Shown: positions 10,319 through 18,848, counted from the first letter of the stretch. The stretch is DNA of 64,000 bases from Flavobacterium difficile (GCF_011392115.1 NZ_JAAJBT010000007.1:62001-126000), one strand, 5' to 3'. The notes: generated from the letters alone by a model not told the origin. Made by a program: numbers and translations.

Positions 10319-10807
10319 TTATTTTCTTTTTTCGATTCTTAATCCTAATTCTGTAATTCCTGTTAAATCTTGAACGCCTTGCACTTTACCAGTTTGTCTG
10401 ACTGCGTGTTCTACATCCAATGTGTATTTTCCAGCTTTTTCAAAACTGTAATTTTCTTTATACCACAGTTTACTTTCCTTAATATCTGAAAAACCAGTTC
10501 CTAATAAAGTACCATCTGGATTTGCCATTTGGTATTCTAAAGTATCTACTAAAACTTTTCCATCGGGTTGATTTAACGATACGATTAAAAATAAATTATT
10601 ATATGGGTATTCATTATTATTTCTCACATTTAAAAACATATTGTACACCGTAGTTGTGTCTTTTTGTTCAAAAGTGAATGTAGCTTTATTGTTTTTTTTC
10701 CATGTGCCATCAAATTCTTTGTATTCATCGAAAACTTGATTTTTATCACAAGAAACTAGGCTAAAAAGCAAAGCAAAAGGTAGTATTTTAAAAAAATTAT
10801 TGTTCAT
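10319..10807 (-). CDS. gldH: Gliding motility lipoprotein GldH
   Basis: A 162-residue lipoprotein required for flavobacterial gliding in species where it has been tested. I chose the start MNNNFFKI because it gives a proper lipoprotein signal with the lipobox LVSC (Cys at residue 19); the reading frame stays open for 21 more codons upstream, inside the ricT gene. The mature part is all-beta in character, with the family segments EFDGTWKKNNKATFTFE and GITELGLRIEK. Start and ricT stop overlap by 11 bases, which suggests translational coupling. GldH belongs to the set of lipoproteins linked to the T9SS/gliding machinery at the envelope. Confidence 0.92.
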   Translation of the reverse strand: MNNNFFKILPFALLFSLVSCDKNQVFDEYKEFDGTWKKNNKATFTFEQKDTTTVYNMFLNVRNNNEYPYNNLFLIVSLNQPDGKVLVDTLEYQMANPDGTLLGTGFSDIKESKLWYKENYSFEKAGKYTLDVEHAVRQTGKVQGVQDLTGITELGLRIEKRK

Positions 10808-11951
10808 TTTTCTTAAACGGTTTCTTTTTCCTTTTATTATTATTGTTGGATTTTTTCTTAGGTTGATCAAAACGAGTTAAGCTGTCTTGACCTACCACAT
10901 TTTCGAATTTTTTCTCAATATTTACGGCAGAAACTTCTTCTACATAATCTTCCAGTTGTGCGATTTTTTTTCCTTGTTTGTTTAACGCTACAATTTCTTT
11001 AACTCTATCTGCTTTAATAGTGTGCCAATGAGCTGGTGCATTTGCGTAAGAAAACCACATAAGATTTTTAAAGATGTCTATCTTTTGGCAATACGCATCT
11101 CCTTTATCTGTAAGCAATTTTGTATCCATATCTGGCAAACCTTTTAGCGCGTCTAAATACGTATCTAATTCGTAATTTAAACAACACTTTAGTTTACCAC
11201 ATTGTCCGGCTAATTTTTGAGGATTTAAAGATAGTTGTTGGTAACGTGCTGCAGAAGTATTCACACTTCTGAAATCAGTTAGCCATGAAGAACAACATAA
11301 TTCGCGTCCGCAAGAACCAATTCCGCCTAAACGAGCCGCTTCCTGACGGAAACCCACTTGTTTCATTTCTACACGGATTTTAAACTCACTCGCATATTCT
11401 TTAATCAATTGACGAAAATCGACACGATCATTTGCCGTGTAATAGAAAGTCGCTTTAGAACCATCGCCTTGAAATTCGATATCCGAAATTTTCATTTCTA
11501 ATTTAATCGCAATGGCAATTTCACGTGCTCTAACCTGTATGGCGTCTTCTTTATTTCTTACACCATGCCAAATATCGATATCTTTTTGAGTTGCCTTTCT
11601 ATAAACTTTAGGAATTTCCGCGTTGTCTTTTACATTTTTCTTGTTCATTTGAACACGAACTAATTCACCTGTTAAAGACACTAACCCTACATCATGACCA
11701 GATTGCGCTTCAGTAGCAACCACATCACCAATACTTAAAGTCAGTTTTTCAGTATTTCTAAAAAATTCTTTTCTTCCGTTTTTAAATCGAACTTCTACAC
11801 AATCAAAAGGCGCTTGTCCGCCAGGTAAAGTCATATTAGACAACCAATCGAAAACCGTTAATTTGTTGCAGCTATCGGTGCCGCAAGTCCCATTATTTTT
11901 ACACCCCTTTGGTGCACCACCATCGGAAGTTGAACAACTTGTACATGCCAT
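10797..11951 (-). CDS. ricT: PSP1 domain protein, RicT/YaaT-like
   Basis: The start MACTSCSTSDG is preferred because conserved cysteines begin there; this gives 384 residues. The N-terminus has a cluster of Cys (CTSC, GCKNNGTCGTDSC), the middle is the PSP1 domain with GRELCCSSWL and QCGKLKCCLNYELD, and the C-terminus is a Lys/Asn-rich basic tail. In Bacillus, RicT joins RicA and RicF in a complex with 4Fe-4S clusters that affects RNA processing by RNase Y; the cysteines here fit cluster binding. The partners RicA and RicF are not in the window, and the function in Bacteroidota is not settled. It is the first gene of the ricT-gldH-PBP1A operon. Confidence 0.88.
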   Translation of the reverse strand: MACTSCSTSDGGAPKGCKNNGTCGTDSCNKLTVFDWLSNMTLPGGQAPFDCVEVRFKNGRKEFFRNTEKLTLSIGDVVATEAQSGHDVGLVSLTGELVRVQMNKKNVKDNAEIPKVYRKATQKDIDIWHGVRNKEDAIQVRAREIAIAIKLEMKISDIEFQGDGSKATFYYTANDRVDFRQLIKEYASEFKIRVEMKQVGFRQEAARLGGIGSCGRELCCSSWLTDFRSVNTSAARYQQLSLNPQKLAGQCGKLKCCLNYELDTYLDALKGLPDMDTKLLTDKGDAYCQKIDIFKNLMWFSYANAPAHWHTIKADRVKEIVALNKQGKKIAQLEDYVEEVSAVNIEKKFENVVGQDSLTRFDQPKKKSNNNNKRKKKPFKKNEQ

Positions 11952-11970
11952 AAATCTATATATATTGATC

Positions 11971-12041
11971 TTCCGATTTATCGGAATACTTTTCAAATGT
12001 TGATTATATTTTTTTTCATAAGTCATCCCGAATTATCGGAA
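11971..12041. repeat. Two short hairpins with ccga/tcgg arms upstream of ricT
   Basis: TTCCGATTTATCGGAA (11971-11986) and TCCCGAATTATCGGAA (12026-12041) are each self-complementary. The second is preceded by gtca, like the dispersed element at 62946-62983. They lie in the 289-bp gap between trhO and ricT, which otherwise is AT-rich with no visible gene. Confidence 0.5.
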
Positions 12042-12181
12042 CAAGTTATAATATCGCTTTCTTTTTATTTGAACTTGTTTACAACAAGACTTTTGAATTT
12101 GCGATTTCAAATGTTATTTTGAGCGTAAAGATAGCATTTTTTACCTTAATTTATAATTTTGCTTTTTGAAGTTTTTGCAAA

Positions 12182-12228
12182 CTAAAAAACCTGCTACATA
12201 ATACAAACGTAACAGGTTTCTTTTTCTT
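12182..12228 (-). terminator. Hairpin terminator after trhO
   Basis: AAACCTGCTAC and GTAACAGGTTT form an 11-bp stem with one wobble over an 11-base loop, flanked by an A-run on the left, which becomes the T-run on the minus strand. It lies just past the trhO stop. Confidence 0.75.
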
Positions 12229-12240
12229 ATAAATTTATAA

Positions 12241-13611
12241 TTATATTTTGTAAATTTTATCCGATTCTCTGATTTTAAATGGCACGACAAATGTCACTTT
12301 ATCGCCAGATTTTGCAACTGTACTTTCCACTCCATTTACGAACATTGTTCCCACTTCTAACTTTTGATTTCCTGTTGTTGGTCCGATGACATAAATGGTG
12401 TCGCCCGTTTTTAATTCTTCTTTTTCAATTAAAAATTGTCCAACTTGTGCTTTGGAGAAATAATGTTGCCCTTTTCCGATATATAACTTTCTCTCGGTGG
12501 CAATTTTTCTTTTTCTAATTTGTGTAACCGCTGAAACTTTTACAGGTTTTTGAGCAATTTCTTCAAAAATATTTCTTTCCGTGTTTTGTTTGAATTTTAA
12601 ATCTGGAGATTTTCCCTTTTGAAAAATTTTATTGCCGTTTTTTACTCCTTTTCTTAGCTTTTCTTGTTCTTCTAATGGCAAATAAATCGTTTCTACACAT
12701 GTAGTCGAGCAGCAATTTTCCATTTTTTCCGCACAAGAATCGCATTGAATAAACAACAAATGACAACCTTCATTCGCACAATTTACGTGAGTATCACAAG
12801 GTGCACCACATTGGTGACATTGCGCAATAATATCATCCGTAATTCGTTCTCCTAAACGGTGGTCGAAAACGAAATTTTTTCCAATAAATTTACTTTCTAA
12901 ACCTTCTTCTTTTATTTGTTTGGCGTAATTAATAATACCACCTTCTAATTGAAAAACATTTTTAAAACCTTGGTGTTTGTAGTAAGCAGAAGCTTTTTCA
13001 CAACGAATTCCACCTGTACAATACATCACTAAGTTTTTATCTTCTTTGAAGTCTTTTAATTGTTCGTTAATGATCGGTAAACTTTCACGAAACGTTTCTA
13101 CATCTGGTGTAATTGCGCCTTTAAAATGCCCTACTTCACTCTCATAATGATTTCTAAAATCGACTACAATGGTATTCGGATCGTCTAAAATCGCATTGAA
13201 TTCTCTAGCATTTAAATGCACTCCTTTGTTCGTTACGTCGAAAGTTTCATCATTTAAACCATCGGCTACAATTTTATTTCTAACTTTAATGGTTAATTTT
13301 AAGAAAGAATGATCATCATGTTCCACTGCAATATTCAAACGAATGCCTTTCAGGAAATCGTACTTTTCTAACGTTTCTCTGAACGCCTCAATATTTTCAG
13401 CTGGCACCGACATTTGTGCATTAATTCCTTCAGTAGCGACATAGATTCGGCCTAAAGCATCTAATTTATTCCACTTCAGAAATAAGTCGTTTCTAAATTG
13501 TGTTGGGTTTTCAATTTTGGCGTACGCATAAAAAGAAAGCGTTAATCGCTGACCGGCTTGATCAATTAACTTGGCTCTTTCTTCTGCGCTTAAGGTGTTA
13601 TACAGTTGCAT
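12241..13611 (-). CDS. trhO: tRNA uridine(34) hydroxylase TrhO (rhodanese family) with extra C-terminal domain
   Basis: TrhO uses oxygen to hydroxylate U34 of certain tRNAs, the first step to cmo5U/mcmo5U-type wobble bases. Residues 1-115 match the N-terminal YceA domain, 130-235 the rhodanese domain with Cys198 and Cys204 in YCTGGIRCEKAS, and 265-306 a Cys-rich zinc-binding segment (CHQC, CANEGC, CDSC, CCSTTC). E. coli TrhO has about 350 residues; this one has 456. The additional 100 residues begin with a basic linker (near 365-373) and include KTGDTIYVIGPTTG (401-414). That part resembles the beta-barrel C-terminal domain of U32-family proteins, which I infer from pattern only. It is divergent from recA. 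Confidence 0.92.
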   Translation of the reverse strand: MQLYNTLSAEERAKLIDQAGQRLTLSFYAYAKIENPTQFRNDLFLKWNKLDALGRIYVATEGINAQMSVPAENIEAFRETLEKYDFLKGIRLNIAVEHDDHSFLKLTIKVRNKIVADGLNDETFDVTNKGVHLNAREFNAILDDPNTIVVDFRNHYESEVGHFKGAITPDVETFRESLPIINEQLKDFKEDKNLVMYCTGGIRCEKASAYYKHQGFKNVFQLEGGIINYAKQIKEEGLESKFIGKNFVFDHRLGERITDDIIAQCHQCGAPCDTHVNCANEGCHLLFIQCDSCAEKMENCCSTTCVETIYLPLEEQEKLRKGVKNGNKIFQKGKSPDLKFKQNTERNIFEEIAQKPVKVSAVTQIRKRKIATERKLYIGKGQHYFSKAQVGQFLIEKEELKTGDTIYVIGPTTGNQKLEVGTMFVNGVESTVAKSGDKVTFVVPFKIRESDKIYKI

Positions 13612-13634
13612 GCTATAAACAATTAAGGGTTAGA

Positions 13635-13652
13635 GATGCGATTTGTCGCATC
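13635..13652. repeat. Perfect small hairpin between trhO and recA
   Basis: GATGCGA, loop TTTG, TCGCATC. It lies 24 bases upstream of the trhO start and about 140 bases upstream of recA. It has no T-run, so it is more likely a dispersed flavobacterial hairpin or a leader structure than a terminator. Confidence 0.45.
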
Positions 13653-13745
13653 TTCACAGAAATAATAAACAAACGAACTCTAAATGGAAGAATTCAGGTG
13701 CAAAGTTATATTTTTTTAGAAAATCACAAAACATATTAACAATCT

Positions 13746-13775
13746 TTGTTCCGATTAAAAAATTCTGTATTTTTA
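13746..13775 (+). promoter_or_regulatory. Probable recA promoter
   Basis: TTG at 13746-13748, 19 bases, and TATTTTTA at 13768-13775, which has one mismatch to TAnnTTTG. The recA start chosen here lies 15 bases after it. I see no clear LexA-type operator. Confidence 0.5.
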
Positions 13776-13790
13776 CAAAAATTTATTATT

Positions 13791-14795
13791 ATGAGCACGG
13801 AAAAAGAAGCAAAATTAAAAGCCTTACAACTAACATTAGACAAATTAGACAAAACTTACGGTAAAGGAACTGTGATGAAAATGGGGGATTCTGCTGTAGA
13901 AGAAGTAGAAACCATTTCGTCAGGATCTTTAGGTGTAGACATTGCATTAGGAGTAAATGGATATCCGAAAGGAAGAATTATTGAAATTTACGGGCCAGAA
14001 TCTTCTGGTAAAACCACCTTAACCTTACACGCCATAGCAGAAGCTCAAAAAGCAGGAGGAATTGCTGCTTTTATTGATGCAGAACACGCTTTTGACCGTT
14101 TTTATGCTGAAAAATTAGGAGTAGATATTGATAATTTAATTATTTCTCAACCAGATAATGGAGAGCAAGCTTTGGAAATTGCAGAAAGTTTAATACGTTC
14201 AGGTGCAGTTGATATTGTGGTTATTGACTCGGTTGCGGCTTTAACACCAAAAAGTGAAATCGAAGGCGATATGGGTGATAGTAAAATGGGATTACACGCC
14301 CGTTTAATGTCTCAAGCTTTAAGAAAATTGACTGGAACCATTCACAAAACAAAATGTACAGTGTTTTTTATCAACCAGTTGAGAGATAAAATTGGAGTAA
14401 TGTTTGGTAGTCCTGAAACTACAACTGGTGGAAATGCTTTAAAGTTTTATGCTTCTGTTAGAATTGACATCAGACGTTCATCACAAATTAAAGATGGCGA
14501 AAATGTTATCGGAAACAGAACCAAAGTAAAAATTGTAAAAAACAAAGTAGCCCCACCATTTAGAACTTGTGAATTCGACATCATGTATGGTGAAGGAGTT
14601 TCTAAAGTTGGAGAAGTGTTAGACTTAGCAGTTGACTTTGAAGTGATAAAGAAAAGCGGTTCTTGGTTCAGTTACGGGGAAACCAAACTAGGACAAGGAA
14701 GAGATTCTGTAAAACAACTCATCAAAGATAATCCAGAATTAATGGATGAACTAGAAGTTAAAATTAAAGCTTTATTAAAAGAGCAAGCGGAATAA
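13791..14795 (+). CDS. recA: Recombinase RecA
   Basis: RecA forms ATP-dependent filaments on single-stranded DNA, pairs homologous strands and stimulates LexA cleavage. The start [10 protein letters not shown] gives 334 residues; the longer open frame to 13746 would begin with a rare codon inside the promoter and lacks family similarity. Walker A is GPESSGKT (68-75), Walker B is around [12 protein letters not shown], and loop L2 is near [22 protein letters not shown]. The acidic C-terminal tail of E. coli RecA is shorter here (ALLKEQAE). A hairpin terminator follows at once, so it is probably transcribed alone. Confidence 0.97.
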   Translation: MSTEKEAKLKALQLTLDKLDKTYGKGTVMKMGDSAVEEVETISSGSLGVDIALGVNGYPKGRIIEIYGPESSGKTTLTLHAIAEAQKAGGIAAFIDAEHAFDRFYAEKLGVDIDNLIISQPDNGEQALEIAESLIRSGAVDIVVIDSVAALTPKSEIEGDMGDSKMGLHARLMSQALRKLTGTIHKTKCTVFFINQLRDKIGVMFGSPETTTGGNALKFYASVRIDIRRSSQIKDGENVIGNRTKVKIVKNKVAPPFRTCEFDIMYGEGVSKVGEVLDLAVDFEVIKKSGSWFSYGETKLGQGRDSVKQLIKDNPELMDELEVKIKALLKEQAE

Positions 14796-14802
14796 AAAAT
14801 TA

Positions 14803-14829
14803 AAATCATCCAACAGGATGATTTTTTTT
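14803..14829 (+). terminator. recA terminator
   Basis: AAATCATCC, loop AACA, GGATGATTT followed by Ts: a compact intrinsic terminator 8 bases after the recA stop. Confidence 0.85.
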
Positions 14830-14885
14830 GATTATAACGCAACCTTTTTGTAAATTTTGTATCTATTTAAATAAACCTTTTAACA

Positions 14886-15293
14886 ATGAAAAAAATTATA
14901 GCATTTTTTAGTATTTTATTCGTATTGATTTCGTGTACTCCTGAATCAAGCAACCCAAAGGTTCGGTTTGAATTATTACCTATAGAATCTGTAGTCTTAC
15001 CTACAAGTTTTAATGTTAATGAAGTAAATGAAATTGAAGTTAATTTTTTAAGACCAACGACATGTCATGGCTTTGATGGGTTTTTATACGAAAAAGATGG
15101 TTTAACTAGAACAATTGCAGTGCAAAGTTTTGTGTCAGAACAAAACAATTGTGAAGCTTTAACCAATCAAATTGTGACACAAAAATTAAACTTTAAACCC
15201 ATTCAAACTGGCACATATTTGTTAAAGTTTTTTAAAGGAACAAATGCAAATGGAAGTTTAATTTTTGAAGAAGTATCGGTAGATGTGCAATAA
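14886..15293 (+). CDS. Small lipoprotein of unknown function upstream of an ECF sigma factor
   Basis: A 135-residue protein with a lipoprotein signal (hydrophobic residues 4-15, lipobox LISC, Cys17). The mature part is predicted to be mostly beta strand, with two cysteines (Cys60 and Cys89) that could form a disulfide in the periplasm. I do not recognise the family. Only 9 bases separate its stop from the sigma factor start, so the two are almost surely co-transcribed. A sensing or accessory role in the sigma/anti-sigma unit that follows is possible but is inference from position. Confidence 0.8.
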   Translation: MKKIIAFFSILFVLISCTPESSNPKVRFELLPIESVVLPTSFNVNEVNEIEVNFLRPTTCHGFDGFLYEKDGLTRTIAVQSFVSEQNNCEALTNQIVTQKLNFKPIQTGTYLLKFFKGTNANGSLIFEEVSVDVQ

Positions 15294-15302
15294 AAAACAC
15301 GA

Positions 15303-15842
15303 ATGATTGAAAAAATTTTATACGATTGTAAACAAAATAACACTAAAGCTAAAGAACAATTGTATAAGCTTTTAGCGCCAAAATTGTTCGCTGTAAGTTT
15401 AAAGTATTCTAGAAACTATGAAGAAGCACAAGATAATTTACAAGAAAGTTTTTTAATTATTTTTGAAAAGTTAACACAATTTAATAACAAAGGATCTTTT
15501 GAAGGTTGGGCAAAAAGATTAGTTATTAATTATGTTTTGCAACAATATAGAAAACAAGGTACATTTTTAGAATTAGTTTCGGATAACATTCCCAATGAAG
15601 AAGAAGTTGAAATTGACGAAGAATCTGTTACTCTAAATTTTTTGTTGAAAATTATTCAAGAATTACCAGATCGGTATCGATTGGTGTTTAATTTATATGT
15701 TGTTGACGGGTATTCGCATAAAGAAATTGCAGAAATGCTAGACATATCAGATGGTACATCGAAATCTAATTTGGCCAGAGCTAAAATAATTTTAAAAGAA
15801 AAAATACAAAATTATACTACCGCATTTTCCAAAACAAAATGA
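15303..15842 (+). CDS. ECF-type RNA polymerase sigma factor
   Basis: A 179-residue sigma-70 family protein with only regions 2 and 4, as in ECF sigma factors. Region 2 covers about residues 10-85 (NYEEAQDNLQESFLIIFEKL, GSFEGWAKRLVINYVLQQYR); region 4 covers about 115-170 with a helix-turn-helix at YSHKEIAEMLDISDGTSKSN. The linker between them is Glu-rich. It lies between a lipoprotein and a membrane protein with a cytoplasmic N-terminus and C-terminal beta-barrel, which is the likely regulator of its activity. Target promoters cannot be predicted here; autoregulation of the set is usual for ECF systems. Confidence 0.93.
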   Translation: MIEKILYDCKQNNTKAKEQLYKLLAPKLFAVSLKYSRNYEEAQDNLQESFLIIFEKLTQFNNKGSFEGWAKRLVINYVLQQYRKQGTFLELVSDNIPNEEEVEIDEESVTLNFLLKIIQELPDRYRLVFNLYVVDGYSHKEIAEMLDISDGTSKSNLARAKIILKEKIQNYTTAFSKTK

Positions 15843-15922
15843 ATCGCAAACAAGCATAAGTTTGTAGAAGCAAACGACAAAAAATTTAAAGCGATACATT
15901 TAAAAAAATTAAGTTCAAACAA

Positions 15923-17617
15923 ATGAAAAAAAGTAAAAATATAGAACGCCTTTTTCAAGAGAAATTTAAAGATTTTGAAGTTGCTCCACCAGAGTTGGTA
16001 TGGGAAAACATTCAAGAGAAATTAAATTCGAAAGAACAAAAAAGAAGAATACTTCCATTTTGGTTTAAAACTGCTGGAATTGCTGCTTCTTTTGTGGCAA
16101 TTGGTTCGCTACTTTTTTTTAACTCCAACAACAATTTTAAAAACACTTCTACTGAAAATAACACCGTTGTTACTTCTGAAGAAAATCAAATACATAAAAA
16201 TTTAAACCGAAACAATATCGATTCGAAAACCGCTAAATCGAATGAAAATAAGTTAAATTCTTCCATCACTAATGAAGCAATAAATCATCCGAAATCTAAT
16301 GCTGTTGTAACAAATACTTCCACTAACTCGGATTCAAATATAAATTTAGAACCTGCTAAAAAATCAAACCTAAATTACAATAAAGTTTCGAATCCAAAAT
16401 TAACCAACAACAAATCGAATACAGGTTTTGCCTCAAATACGGTGTCTAAAAATAAATTTGAAAAGAAAAAAACTCTTATTTCTTCAAGTTCAGAAATTGT
16501 AGCAAATAATACTACTTCTAACCAATATGAAAAGAACTATTTCAAAACAGTTGTACCGTTAAGTGACATTCAAATTAAAAATCAAAGTTCAAATTCTGGT
16601 GTAACGGATTTTAATGTAAATAAAAATCTCAACATTTCTCAACAGAAAAATTCTGGAAAAACAGAAAGTAATAAATTTAGTTTTTCCGATTTGCCGTTCA
16701 ATACCATTGTTTCAAAACCTACAGATGCTGTCAACAATCTTGAAAAAACAATAAATACCAATTCTAGCGCTGTTGTAGCAATAGATCCAATAAAAACAGA
16801 CACTACAAAATTAGCAATAGCAACAATTGAAGAAAACCCAATGGAAAAATTGCTTCGTGAAAAAGAGACAAAACAAGTTGTTGCCGAAAAAGAGAAATGG
16901 AGTAAATGGGCTGTAAACAGTTTTGTTTCGCCTATTTTCTTCAATTCTTTTGCTAATGGTTCTCCGATTTCTGATGAATTTAGTTCTAACGAGAAATCGT
17001 TTAATAACTCTACCAGTTACGGAATTGGCGTGTCGTATGCTATAAACAAGCGATTGGCTATCAAAACAGGTGTTAGTAATTTGAATTTAGATTACGATAC
17101 AGAAAACATTGCTTTTTATTCCTCTTTTGAAGACCAATCGAAAATTGCCAATACAAACATCGAGAGAAATTCAAACAGTAAATATTTAGTGTTAAAAAGT
17201 GAAAATAATTTATCTAAAAACACATCGGAAATACAAAACATACAAAGCAATCAAAACTTAGGAAATTTAAACCAAAGAGCGCAATATATTGAAGTTCCTT
17301 TAGAAATGTCTTACGCCCTTTTAAACAAAAAAGTGGGAGTCTCACTTCGTGGTGGTATGAGTACTTTGTTTTTAACTGCCAATGAAGTTTCAATTAAAGC
17401 CACAGATGGAACCATGCAAATTGGTAAAGCTTCCAACTTAAATACAGTACATTTTAGTAGTAACGTTGGACTAGGTTTTAGCTATAATTTCATGAAAAGT
17501 TTTCAATTGAATTTAGAACCTACATTACGTTACCAAATTAATACATTTAATAAAAATGCTGAAAATTTTTCACCTTATGTAATTGGTGTAAATACTGGAA
17601 TTAGTTATAAATTTTAA
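15923..17617 (+). CDS. Envelope-spanning beta-barrel protein, candidate dual-membrane anti-sigma factor
   Basis: A 564-residue protein with three visible parts. Residues 1-44 are charged and presumably cytoplasmic (IERLFQEKFKDFEV, APPELVWENIQEKL). One membrane helix follows at about 45-66. Residues 67-325 are an Asn/Ser/Thr/Lys-rich low-complexity linker. Residues 329-564 look like an outer-membrane beta-barrel of the porin-like type, ending in the aromatic residue Phe (NTGISYKF). The same layout is known from dual membrane-spanning anti-sigma factors (Dma) of Bacteroides. It lies 80 bases after an ECF sigma gene, so I infer that the N-terminus holds the sigma factor and the barrel reports outer-membrane state. 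It could also be annotated simply as an outer-membrane beta-barrel protein. Confidence 0.78.
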   Translation: MKKSKNIERLFQEKFKDFEVAPPELVWENIQEKLNSKEQKRRILPFWFKTAGIAASFVAIGSLLFFNSNNNFKNTSTENNTVVTSEENQIHKNLNRNNIDSKTAKSNENKLNSSITNEAINHPKSNAVVTNTSTNSDSNINLEPAKKSNLNYNKVSNPKLTNNKSNTGFASNTVSKNKFEKKKTLISSSSEIVANNTTSNQYEKNYFKTVVPLSDIQIKNQSSNSGVTDFNVNKNLNISQQKNSGKTESNKFSFSDLPFNTIVSKPTDAVNNLEKTINTNSSAVVAIDPIKTDTTKLAIATIEENPMEKLLREKETKQVVAEKEKWSKWAVNSFVSPIFFNSFANGSPISDEFSSNEKSFNNSTSYGIGVSYAINKRLAIKTGVSNLNLDYDTENIAFYSSFEDQSKIANTNIERNSNSKYLVLKSENNLSKNTSEIQNIQSNQNLGNLNQRAQYIEVPLEMSYALLNKKVGVSLRGGMSTLFLTANEVSIKATDGTMQIGKASNLNTVHFSSNVGLGFSYNFMKSFQLNLEPTLRYQINTFNKNAENFSPYVIGVNTGISYKF

Positions 17618-17673
17618 AGTTAGTTATCTATAATTTAGTTAAGTTGTTTCATTGCTTCTAATAAGTTTGAAAC

Positions 17674-17706
17674 TGAAAAAGCGTCTATCCCAAAGGCGCT
17701 TTTTTA
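17674..17706. terminator. Hairpin between the barrel gene and plsC, bidirectional
   Basis: AAAAGCGTC and GGCGCTTTT pair with one G-T wobble over a 9-base loop, followed by Ts. It overlaps the plsC stop codon and serves both converging genes. Confidence 0.7.
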
Positions 17707-18444
17707 TTGCAGATCTTTCTCTAAATGTGTTAAAATAACTTGTCTAACTTCCTGTTTTATAGCATGTCTGTCTTCTAAAACTTTTCCTGCTGTTTCAATT
17801 GGTTGGTGAATTTTAGCGCGCATTTTACCTGGAGTTCCACTAAAAAAAGTATACGAAAATCGTTTTTTATTATCGAAAAAAGTCATCGGCACGATGGTAA
17901 GTTGGTGTTCAATAGCAATTCTAAAAGCACCATCTTTAAATTCATCTAAAATAACACTTTCATCAGGCACGCCACCTTCTGGAAAAATACAAATGCTCAA
18001 TCCTTGTTGAATTCTTTTTTGCGCCCTTTCAAAAACCTCATACCTGCTTTTGCTATTACTTCTGTCTACTAAAATACATACACGCTTATAAATAAATCCG
18101 AAAATAGGAATCTTAACCAATTCTTTTTTTCCCACAAACACAAACGGATGATTTTTCACCGCAAGCAACATCAACATAATATCCGTCATCGAAGTATGAT
18201 TGGCCACTAACATGTAACTTTTTCCGTCTTCAAAAACTTCATCGCCTTCAATAGAATATCTAAAACCCATCCCAATTAAAATAATTTTAGACCAAAGTCT
18301 GGCAATTTTAAAAAACAGCGGATAGGTTTTTTCGCTTAAAATCGTAATAAAAATAAATGGGAATAAAACCAATATGGGCACCAACATTAAAAGGTAAAAC
18401 CAAATTCTATAAAGCAACCAAAGCGGATAAAGTATAATTTTCAT
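17704..18444 (-). CDS. plsC: 1-acyl-sn-glycerol-3-phosphate acyltransferase family protein
   Basis: A membrane enzyme of about 246 residues that transfers an acyl chain to lysophosphatidic acid or a similar acceptor. I take the start MKIILYPLW; the frame extends seven codons further but those overlap the -7-like box at 18465-18472. Two hydrophobic segments (about 8-38 and 50-62) are followed by the acyltransferase motif NHTSMTD (82-88) and FPEGGVPDE near residue 152. Flavobacteria often carry several PlsC paralogs, including ones acting on aminolipids, so the acceptor is not certain. Confidence 0.88.
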   Translation of the reverse strand: MKIILYPLWLLYRIWFYLLMLVPILVLFPFIFITILSEKTYPLFFKIARLWSKIILIGMGFRYSIEGDEVFEDGKSYMLVANHTSMTDIMLMLLAVKNHPFVFVGKKELVKIPIFGFIYKRVCILVDRSNSKSRYEVFERAQKRIQQGLSICIFPEGGVPDESVILDEFKDGAFRIAIEHQLTIVPMTFFDNKKRFSYTFFSGTPGKMRAKIHQPIETAGKVLEDRHAIKQEVRQVILTHLEKDLQ

Positions 18445-18464
18445 TTTATTTTTTTTATGAAACA

Positions 18465-18472
18465 CAAATATA
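18465..18472 (-). promoter_or_regulatory. Probable -7 box of the plsC promoter
   Basis: On the minus strand this reads TATATTTG, an exact TAnnTTTG match 20 bases before the plsC start. No TTG lies at the ideal distance upstream. Confidence 0.45.
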
Positions 18473-18479
18473 GCATTTC

Positions 18480-18580
18480 AAAACAAAATCGCACCCGCTT
18501 TCCGTTATATCTGTTACAATTTGCTTTTAAGTAGCAATTTGTAACAGGATGCCACTGCAATCGGGGTTAGAAATCGCGCA
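18480..18580 (-). other. Structured intergenic element with long hairpin and G/C-rich flanks
   Basis: Read on the minus strand: a conserved-looking segment CCCCGATTGCAGTGGCATC, a hairpin (CTGTTACAA, A, TTGCT, 7-base loop, AGCAA, A, TTGTAACAG; plus coordinates 18511-18547), then ATATAACGGAAAGCGGGTG. CCCG and CGGG on the two flanks can pair and close the structure. The flanks are much richer in G/C than surrounding intergenic DNA. I believe similar text occurs between genes of other Flavobacterium genomes, but I cannot check that here. The element lies upstream of the plsC -7 box, so it is unlikely to be a plsC leader. Confidence 0.5.
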
Positions 18581-18624
18581 TAACTTTAAACTGAAAACTG
18601 CTATAGATTCCTTTTTACTTTGTA

Positions 18625-18848
18625 CTTGACTCTTTTCACTTGACTCTTTTCACTTGACTCTTTTCACTTGGCTCTTTTCACTTGGCTCTTTTTACTTGAC
18701 TCTTTTCACTTGACTCTTTTTACTTGACTCTTTTCACTTGACTCTTTTCACTTGACTCTTTTTACTTGACTCTTTTTACTTGACTCTTTTCACTTGGCTC
18801 TTTTCACTTGACTCTTTTCACTTGGCTCTTTTCACTTGGCTCTTTTTA
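18625..18848. repeat. Tandem repeat, 16 copies of a 14-bp unit, upstream of trpS
   Basis: The unit is CTTGACTCTTTTCA with two variable positions (A/G at base 5, C/T at base 13). I counted 16 uninterrupted copies starting at 18625 and every 14 bases up to 18835. A worn unit may precede them at 18611-18624. The array is a likely VNTR. Each copy has a TTG; the last one, at 18836-18838, sits 20 bases before a perfect -7 box. Confidence 0.93.

Noticed and set aside
18625..18848. Tandem array considered as a CRISPR
   Set aside because: Units are 14 bp and directly joined with no spacers; no cas genes are present.
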